Source: an uncultured Oscillospiraceae bacterium
Lineage (GTDB): Bacteria > Bacillota > Clostridia > Oscillospirales > Oscillospiraceae
Direction of reading: 5' to 3'
NCBI GenBank assembly: GCA_944386995.1
Contig: CALXDF010000127.1
Coordinates: 1-38,273 of the forward strand
DNA length: 38,273 nt
Shown: positions 33,886 through 38,273 of the stretch, in pieces
How positions within the stretch are numbered: position 1 is the first letter of the stretch
Layout: each line of letters begins with the position of its first letter
Translations under genes and position numbers: made by a program
The notes under the pieces: model-generated
Told to the model about the DNA's origin: nothing
The model's database searches: none
What the model saw: the letters and a program-made list of their open reading frames with translations, nothing else

Positions 33886-33911
33886 ATACCAGAAACTGCC
33901 GTGGATTACAA
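33883..33911 (-). promoter_or_regulatory. Promoter of the site-2 protease-scpAB group
   Basis: On the minus strand, -35 TTGTAA (33906-33911) and -10 TATAGT (33883-33888) with a 17-base spacer. It is placed about 42 bases before the TTG start of the protease. Confidence 0.6.
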
Positions 33912-33938
33912 CCTCAAAAATACCAGTTCCGCGGATGG

Positions 33939-33971
33939 AAAAAAGGAGCTGTCCCTTACCGGGACAGCTCC
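33939..33971 (-). terminator. Terminator overlapping the end of the zinc-ribbon gene
   Basis: A perfect 11-bp stem (33945-33955 with 33961-33971), a 5-base loop and then TTTTTT on the minus strand (33939-33944). The first arm forms the last codons of the zinc-ribbon gene, and its stop codon is in the loop. Confidence 0.9.
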
Positions 33972-34156
33972 TCCGGATTCGCCATGTACAGGGAGATCTC
34001 TCCGCAGCTCGGGCAGACCGCCACTCGGGGTTTTCCCAGCCGCTGGGAGAAGAGTTTCCGTGCGTCAGCCGCTAAAACCACGCCGTTTCCGGCGCCCTCC
34101 ACCCGAATGTCACAGTTCTCCACCATCTCCGCACCGCAGCGGATACATTTGCGCAT
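33956..34156 (-). CDS. Small zinc-ribbon protein
   Basis: A 66-residue protein with two CxxC pairs: CIRCG near the start and CPSCG near residue 49. They would form a single zinc ribbon enclosing a central helix. The ribosome site AAGGAGG is excellent. I do not know a specific function; similar small nucleic-acid-binding zinc-ribbon proteins are common in Clostridia. The gene's end forms part of its own terminator. Confidence 0.75.
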   Translation of the reverse strand: MRKCIRCGAEMVENCDIRVEGAGNGVVLAADARKLFSQRLGKPRVAVCPSCGEISLYMANPEELSR

Positions 34157-34257
34157 ATCGATTCCTCCTTAACCACATTTATTGAAAATACAGCAAATTT
34201 GTCTTCTATGGACATTTATCCCTTGGAGTCCCGGCGTTTCCTCCGCCACGGTCCCCG

Positions 34258-34464
34258 CTATTGCCTGCTCTCATCCACATAGTAGCGTCCGCCTTCACAG
34301 GGAACCAGAATGCCCTGCCGGACCAACTGCTCCAGTTTGAACCCCAAGCCCCGGACCACGCCTGCCTCCCGGCAGGTCTTTGCGGTTGCCGGGGAGGTCG
34401 CCCCTGCAGCCAGAAACGAACGGACGATCCGTTTCTTCCGGATGGCGCCATATGGTACAATCAC
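34258..34464 (-). CDS. Small winged-helix-like hypothetical protein
   Basis: A 68-residue ORF with a GTG start preceded by AGAAGG. The sequence has a basic start (IRKKRIVRSFL), a helix-turn-helix-like centre (ATAKTCREAGVVRGLGFKLEQL) split over two helices, then VRQGILVPCEGGRYYVDES, which resembles the wing and end of small winged-helix domains. It follows the ABC permease gene by 29 bases. I cannot name a family. It may be DNA-binding, but this rests only on the visible pattern. Confidence 0.5.
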   Translation of the reverse strand: MIVPYGAIRKKRIVRSFLAAGATSPATAKTCREAGVVRGLGFKLEQLVRQGILVPCEGGRYYVDESRQ

Positions 34465-34493
34465 GTACTACACCTTCTCCCCACATTGGACCG

Positions 34494-35873
34494 CTACAGC
34501 TTTACCTCGCACCGCCGCAGCATCAGGAGGCTGATTCCGGTGAGCAGCAGCAGCGCTGCGCCCGCCAGTACCGGCCACGGGACACCGGAACAGATGTCAA
34601 CGACCCAGATCACCACATGGCCCAAGCCAGCCATCAGGGAGCCCTCTCCCTCCCGGGCGGCGTAGACTGCCGGGGTCAGGATGGGGTTGAGCAGGCAGAG
34701 GGGGATCCAGATAAAGAAGAACACTTTGATGCCGAAACGGTTGAGAAACGCCGTGAGAAAAAGATTGAACACCGTCATCGCCAGGACGAACAGCAGGGCG
34801 TACTGCCACTGAAAGAGGTTGATCGCGTCCAGCACGTCCCCGTTTCCACCGAACAGGCTCCGGTACAGCAGAAATTCCAGAAGCCCCAGGCCGTAGACCG
34901 CCCCCACAGACACCGCCGTCTCTATGGCTGTGACCAGGGCGTCCGCCGCCGCGAAACGCATCCGCGGCTCCCCCATGCACACTGCCAGACGCAGGCGGTT
35001 GTGGGGGTTCAGATTCCGCCGGGCCAGGATGGCCACCAGAATCCCCAGCAGGGCGAAGAAGGTCCCCATGGGGCCGTACTCACTGATGTGAAAGATCAGG
35101 CAGATCCCCAGCATCAGCGCCACACCGAAGAGATAGGTGCCGCCTACAATGGCCGCCAGCCAGGGGATATCCCGGGAGGCCAGCCGCAGCTCCGCCCGCA
35201 ATGTTTCCGTCATACGTTGTTTCCTCCCTCGCAGTTTGACTTCTCGGCGGCGGAAGTGGAGCCAGAACAGCAAAATTTCCAACGCCGTCACTGCCGCTGC
35301 CGCCAGAAGAAATCCCCACATGCTGTCCAAGCGGAAATCGAAGGACAGGAAGGTATTCTCCTCCATGATGTTGCTGGCCATCAGAAAACTGAACACTCCC
35401 GCAGTCCCCCCGGCCAGCAGGGCGATCATGGCCACGCCCACCCACTTGTACCGGGCATAGACGATTCCCACCAGGCTGCCGGCCATGGCCACCATGACCT
35501 GTATGGAGAGGACCACTGGGATTCCCGACAGCACCGCCCCGCCCGCTCCGGTCAGCAGGGACAGCACCGTCCACAGGAGCGTTCCCAGCAGCGACGCCAG
35601 GATCAGGTAGTAGTGGTAGCCCAGGGCTACATTCCGCCGGGTCTCCCCCAAACTCACCAGCAGGGGCAGGTACAGCACCACAACGCCGCAGCCAAAGGCC
35701 AGGAAACTGAAGAGCATCCCCATGAAGGCCATGCCCGGCAGGAACGACAAGCCTTCCAGGCTGCCGCTCTCAGACCAGCCCACCGTCAGCACCAGCGTAA
35801 AGGCGACAAACAGACCGGCTACCATCAGATTCTGCAGGGTGAACCTGCTCCAGTATCGGAGGCTGCGGCTCAT
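34494..35873 (-). CDS. ABC transporter permease with about twelve membrane helices
   Basis: A 459-residue very hydrophobic protein, with about 12 predicted transmembrane segments by eye, arranged as two sets of six separated by a basic cytoplasmic loop (RRREVKLRGRKQRMTETL). It starts at ATG 35873 after GGAGGAGCGCCA. The start overlaps the ATPase stop by four bases. The protein resembles ABC-2-type exporters that accompany YtrA-type regulators but I cannot assign a subfamily. The expected role is export or sensing of a cell-envelope-active compound. Confidence 0.78.
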   Translation of the reverse strand: MSRSLRYWSRFTLQNLMVAGLFVAFTLVLTVGWSESGSLEGLSFLPGMAFMGMLFSFLAFGCGVVVLYLPLLVSLGETRRNVALGYHYYLILASLLGTLLWTVLSLLTGAGGAVLSGIPVVLSIQVMVAMAGSLVGIVYARYKWVGVAMIALLAGGTAGVFSFLMASNIMEENTFLSFDFRLDSMWGFLLAAAAVTALEILLFWLHFRRREVKLRGRKQRMTETLRAELRLASRDIPWLAAIVGGTYLFGVALMLGICLIFHISEYGPMGTFFALLGILVAILARRNLNPHNRLRLAVCMGEPRMRFAAADALVTAIETAVSVGAVYGLGLLEFLLYRSLFGGNGDVLDAINLFQWQYALLFVLAMTVFNLFLTAFLNRFGIKVFFFIWIPLCLLNPILTPAVYAAREGEGSLMAGLGHVVIWVVDICSGVPWPVLAGAALLLLTGISLLMLRRCEVKL

Positions 35874-36745
35874 TGGCGCTCCTCCTCCCCGCACAGGGCC
35901 AGAAAGACCTTCTGGAGGTTCAGGGGCTGGATGGACACGTCGTATCCCGCCGGCAGGGACTGACCGGGCTTCAGCAGGACAGTGACGCTTTTGGCCCGGC
36001 CGGAGACCTCCGGATGGTGGGTCTCCAACCCGGCGGTGACGGTGTCCACATCCTCAGCCTTTCCGCTGATGTACCGGGCGCTGTCCACCAGGGCCTGAGT
36101 GTCGGCCTCCAGGAGAACCTTGCCGTCCTTGAGGATGATGACCTCCTCCAGCACATCGGCGGCCTCTTCAATGATGTGGGTGGAGACGACGAAGGTGCGT
36201 CCGGTTTCGGTGTACTCCTCGATCAGGAGCTTGTAGAACTGCTCCCGGGCCACCACATCCAGTCCGGCTACCGGCTCATCCAGAAAGGTGAAGGCGGCCT
36301 TGCTGGCCATGGCCACGATGATGGTCACCATGGAGAGCATGCCCTTGGAGAGCTTGCTCATCCGCTTTTTCACCGGCAGCTCGAAGAGATCCACCAGCCG
36401 CTCCGCCATGGCGCTGTCCCAGTCCCGATAGTAGATGGAGGCGGTGCGCAGGTACTCCTTGACCTTCATGGACCCCAGGCCGCTCTCGGCGCTGACATTC
36501 AGTTCCCGGGAGAAACACAGGTGTTCCAGGGCGCTCCGGTTCTCCCAGACCGCCATATCATCCAGGGTGACGCTGCCGCTGGTGGCCGGGTTCTGGGCGG
36601 TCAGTACCGAGAGCAGCGTGGTCTTGCCTGCGCCGTTGCGGCCGATGAGGCCGTAAATCTTTCCCTGCTCCAGGGTCAGGGAGATGTCGTTCAGTGCCAG
36701 TTTGTCTTTGTACTGCTTGGTGATATGTTCACAGATCAGTTTCAT
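35870..36745 (-). CDS. ABC transporter ATP-binding protein (YtrB-like)
   Basis: A 291-residue ATPase. Walker A is GRNGAGKT at 35-42, the signature is the degenerate LSKGM, and Walker B reads TFLDEPVAGLDVVAR; the H-loop is VVSTHIIEEAADVLEE. The LSKGM signature instead of LSGGQ is typical of ATPases encoded with YtrA-type GntR regulators. A C-terminal domain of about 75 residues follows. It overlaps both neighbours by four bases. Confidence 0.92.
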   Translation of the reverse strand: MKLICEHITKQYKDKLALNDISLTLEQGKIYGLIGRNGAGKTTLLSVLTAQNPATSGSVTLDDMAVWENRSALEHLCFSRELNVSAESGLGSMKVKEYLRTASIYYRDWDSAMAERLVDLFELPVKKRMSKLSKGMLSMVTIIVAMASKAAFTFLDEPVAGLDVVAREQFYKLLIEEYTETGRTFVVSTHIIEEAADVLEEVIILKDGKVLLEADTQALVDSARYISGKAEDVDTVTAGLETHHPEVSGRAKSVTVLLKPGQSLPAGYDVSIQPLNLQKVFLALCGEEERQ

Positions 36746-37107
36746 AGGTCATTCTCCTCGATCATGTTGAGTAGTTCACTCTTGGTGAGCCCCAGGCTCT
36801 TGGCCTCAGCCAGCAGCGGACGCAGATGACTCTCCACAAAAGCCGTTCTGCGCTTGCTCAGGATCTTTTCCCGGGCGCCGGTAGCCACAAACATGCCGAT
36901 GCCCCGCTTTTTATACAGGATCCCCTCGTCCACCAGTAGATTCACTCCCTTCCCCGCCGTGGCAGGATTGATGGTATACCGCTTTGCCAGCTCATTGGTG
37001 CTTGGCACTTGCTCCTCCTCCAGCAGGATGCCGCGGAGGATGTCCGTCTCGATCATCTCACTGATCTGAAGATAGATGGACTTGGACTCGGTCAATAATT
37101 CGTTCAA
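36742..37107 (-). CDS. GntR-family regulator of the YtrA subfamily
   Basis: A 121-residue short GntR protein: a winged helix (about 10-75, SIYLQISEMIETDILRGIL and ELAKRYTINPATAGKGVNLL) followed by a short helical tail for dimerisation, without a ligand domain. This is the YtrA type. It begins at TTG 37107 after AAGGGAGG. In Bacillus, YtrA represses its own operon and responds to cell wall antibiotics; here it is first in a GntR-ATPase-permease operon. Confidence 0.93.
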   Translation of the reverse strand: MNELLTESKSIYLQISEMIETDILRGILLEEEQVPSTNELAKRYTINPATAGKGVNLLVDEGILYKKRGIGMFVATGAREKILSKRRTAFVESHLRPLLAEAKSLGLTKSELLNMIEENDL

Positions 37108-37146
37108 GATGGCCCTCCCTTCACTGGTTCGTTACTTGTGTAATTA

Positions 37147-37175
37147 ACCATATAACAAATGAAGTGATTTGTCAA
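37147..37175 (-). promoter_or_regulatory. Promoter of the GntR-ABC operon
   Basis: On the minus strand, -35 TTGACA (37170-37175), a perfect consensus, and -10 TATGGT (37147-37152), 17 bases apart. TGTTATAT and TAATTACA flank the -10 as an imperfect inverted repeat, a reasonable place for the GntR operator. Confidence 0.7.
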
Positions 37176-37186
37176 TAGGGACCTGC

Positions 37187-37218
37187 AAAAAAATTGGGCG
37201 GGGAGTTTCTCCCCGCCC
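37187..37218 (-). terminator. Terminator after the NifX-like gene
   Basis: A 10-bp GC-rich stem (37196-37205 with 37209-37218) with a 3-base loop, followed on the minus strand by AATTTTTTT (37187-37195). A classic intrinsic terminator. Confidence 0.92.
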
Positions 37219-37241
37219 TGGTTCCGTATCTTCTGGGACAA

Positions 37242-37673
37242 TCAGCCGTTGCAGTTACCGTGGCGGCACTCGTGGCCCTCGCCATGGCCATGGTGACCGC
37301 AGGAATGGCCTTCGCTGCCGCAGTCGTGGCCGCCCTCATGGTGGTGGCTGCACACGGTGTCCGGGTTATAGGCCAGATTCCCGGCCAGCAGGGCCTCCAC
37401 CGCCGCATCCGCGTTGCCGGACACGCCGGGATACAGCACGATCCCCGCCTCCGCCAGAGCGGTCCGGGCGCCGCCGCCGATCCCGCCGCAGATCAGGGCG
37501 CTGACCCCTGCCTGCTGCAGGAAACCCGCCAGGGCGCCGTGGCCGCTGCCGTTAGTGGGCAGCACCATGGAGCCCGTGACCTTCCCGTCAGCCACTTCAT
37601 AGACCTTAAACTGCTCTGTGTGGCCGAAATGCTGAAAAATTTCTCCGTTTTCGTACGTTACTGCGATTCTCAT
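37242..37673 (-). CDS. NifX/NifB-like dinitrogenase cofactor-family protein with His/Cys-rich tail
   Basis: A 143-residue protein. Residues 1-110 are a NifX/NifB C-terminal-type domain (MRIAVTYENGEIFQHFGHTEQF, ALICGGIGGGARTALAEAGI). The last 35 residues are extremely rich in His, Cys and Gly and look like a metal store or metal-chaperone tail. It overlaps the DUF134 gene by four bases. The ATG at 37673 follows GGAGGAAACAGGT. No nitrogenase genes are present, so a role in iron, nickel or molybdenum handling is more likely than nitrogen fixation. Confidence 0.88.
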   Translation of the reverse strand: MRIAVTYENGEIFQHFGHTEQFKVYEVADGKVTGSMVLPTNGSGHGALAGFLQQAGVSALICGGIGGGARTALAEAGIVLYPGVSGNADAAVEALLAGNLAYNPDTVCSHHHEGGHDCGSEGHSCGHHGHGEGHECRHGNCNG

Positions 37674-38050
37674 ACCTGTTTCCTCCTGCAAAATTCGTTT
37701 GTGCCGCAGTCCTGGCAGCAGGGCCGTTCCCCCTGTCCGCAGCAGCCGCAGCAGTGACCGCTGTGTTCGCAGACGGCAAAATCGCCTCCCCGGATCACCA
37801 GCTCTTTTCCATAGACCAGGGCCTCCGCCACCTTCCGCCGCGCCGCATCATAGATCGCGGTCACTGTAGCCCGTGCCACCATCATCTGGGCGGCGCACTG
37901 CTCCTGGGTCAGCCCCTCCAGGTCCAGCAGGCGGATGCACTCCAGCTCGTCCACCGTCATGGTGACCTGCTCCTGTTCACCGTTTTCCGGCAGGAACCGC
38001 TGGACCTTTGGAACCATGCAGACCCGGCGGCACTTTTTTGGTCTTGCCAT
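37670..38050 (-). CDS. DUF134 helix-turn-helix protein with Cys-rich tail
   Basis: A 126-residue DUF134 protein. It starts MARPKKCRRVCMVPK and has the RpoD-region-4-like helix-turn-helix with ELECIRLLDLEGLTQEQCAA. The last 35 residues hold nine cysteines, with CC pairs. The start is ATG 38050 after GGAGG; the open frame upstream belongs to no gene. DUF134 genes are usually paired with NifX-like genes, as here. It is probably a metal- or redox-responsive regulator, which is inference. Confidence 0.9.
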   Translation of the reverse strand: MARPKKCRRVCMVPKVQRFLPENGEQEQVTMTVDELECIRLLDLEGLTQEQCAAQMMVARATVTAIYDAARRKVAEALVYGKELVIRGGDFAVCEHSGHCCGCCGQGERPCCQDCGTNEFCRRKQV

Positions 38051-38065
38051 GTCTGCCTCCATTTC

Positions 38066-38077
38066 TGGCATATGCCA
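38066..38077. promoter_or_regulatory. Palindrome in the DUF134 leader
   Basis: TGGCATATGCCA is a perfect 12-base palindrome between the -10 element and the DUF134 ribosome site, a likely operator position for autoregulation. Confidence 0.55.
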
Positions 38078-38085
38078 ATAATTAA

Positions 38086-38113
38086 AGTATAGCACCTTTC
38101 TCCGGAAATGCAA
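38086..38113 (-). promoter_or_regulatory. Promoter of DUF134-NifX
   Basis: On the minus strand, -35 TTGCAT (38108-38113) and -10 TATACT (38086-38091) with a 16-base spacer. About 36 bases before the DUF134 start. Confidence 0.6.
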
Positions 38114-38143
38114 GAGGCTTTGAAAAATTTCCATCCATTGGCG

Positions 38144-38173
38144 AAAAAGGCCCCGCCTGTGAGGCGGGGCCTT
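38144..38173 (-). terminator. Terminator of the gene at the right edge
   Basis: An 11-bp stem (38147-38157 with 38163-38173) with a 5-base loop and, on the minus strand, a run of five Ts (38144-38148), two of which are part of the stem. It ends the partial gene that follows to the right. Confidence 0.88.
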
Positions 38174-38198
38174 CCGGCTCTATGATAGGAGCATGGAG

Positions 38199-38273
38199 TC
38201 AATCTTCCAAGCAGTTCGTTACATCAAATACCCCCATGACCTTGTTGCAGATGGGACAGAAATAGGCATCCGG
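38199..38273 (-). CDS. C-terminal end of a Cys-containing protein, cut by the window edge
   Basis: Only the last 24 residues are inside the window, ending in VFDVTNCLED before the TGA at 38199. It contains AYFCPICNKVMG, with a CxxC that would be half of a zinc ribbon. The start and most of the protein lie beyond base 38273. The ending recalls small DUF6487-type zinc proteins, but a fragment this short does not allow a firm assignment. The frame is supported by the terminator placed 25 bases after the stop. Confidence 0.6.
   Translation of the reverse strand, partial: PDAYFCPICNKVMGVFDVTNCLED

Noticed and set aside
34380-35963. A 527-codon open frame on the plus strand
   Set aside because: It is antisense to the clear ABC permease gene, its product is rich in Gln/His/Arg and has no motif; it is a shadow of GC-rich codon use.
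37242-37673. Evidence for nitrogen fixation
   Set aside because: The NifX-like domain occurs widely outside nitrogenase systems, and no nif structural genes are in the window.
1-38273. CRISPR arrays, tRNA or rRNA genes, insertion sequences, phage or attachment sites
   Set aside because: I saw no regular repeat-spacer pattern, no tRNA-like cloverleaf sequence, and no transposase or integrase ORF; genes are tightly packed core functions.

Overview
The window is an ordinary-looking but gene-dense piece of chromosome from a spore-forming, relatively GC-rich member of the Clostridia. Gene content and order resemble Oscillospiraceae-type gut Clostridia such as the Flavonifractor/Lawsonibacter group; this placement is inferred from memory of families, not from a search. 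Spore formation is indicated by a SipL-like SPOCS/LysM protein, a SpoVM micropeptide, YtfJ and a DacF-type carboxypeptidase. There are no insertion sequences, phage genes, CRISPR arrays, tRNAs or rRNAs that I can see. TTG starts are frequent, and ATGA stop/start overlaps are very common.

Layout. Bases 1-1082 carry two plus-strand genes: the end of a polar amino acid ABC ATPase and a CBS-pair protein, closed by a terminator. Every other gene is on the minus strand, so the order below runs from the right end toward the left. (a) 38.2-37.2 kb: the end of a Cys-containing protein, then a DUF134 regulator and a NifX-like protein, both with metal-binding tails. (b) 37.1-34.3 kb: a GntR(YtrA)-ABC ATPase-permease cassette, followed by a small winged-helix-like ORF and a zinc-ribbon ORF. 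(c) 33.8-28.7 kb: site-2 protease, scpA, scpB, DUF2953, ytfJ, dacF and rluB. (d) 28.6-23.3 kb: RpiR regulator, BaiN/HI0933 flavoprotein, cmk, plsC and an ispH-rpsA fusion. (e) 23.0-21.3 kb: carD-ispD-ispF. (f) 21.2-19.9 kb: DUF3343 and a cysteine-desulfurase-like enzyme. (g) 19.8-3.07 kb: 18 tightly packed genes from cdaA-cdaR through yicC-remA-gmk-rpoZ-priA-def-fmt-rsmB-rlmN-stp-pknB to rsgA. (h) 3.0-1.15 kb: a spore-coat basement cluster of a tiny membrane protein, spoVM and sipL.

How the genes fit together. Block g joins c-di-AMP synthesis, RNA turnover, nucleotide supply, RNA polymerase omega, replication restart, translation initiation and termination chemistry (Def/Fmt), rRNA methylation, Ser/Thr phosphorylation and ribosome assembly. 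It is the conserved Firmicutes ylo-type cluster with lineage changes: no coaBC between rpoZ and priA, and a YugP protease between fmt and rsmB. Blocks d and e together hold ispD, ispF and ispH of the MEP isoprenoid pathway. Good sigma-A-type promoters are visible before cdaA, carD, rpiR, the site-2 protease, gntR and DUF134.

The most interesting items are the unlabelled spoVM micro-gene beside sipL, an internal Shine-Dalgarno and ATG inside the ispH-rpsA fusion, a palindrome sitting in the rpiR promoter, and the paired metal-tail DUF134/NifX genes with a palindromic operator candidate. I found nothing that I can defend as a wholly new defence or mobile system.
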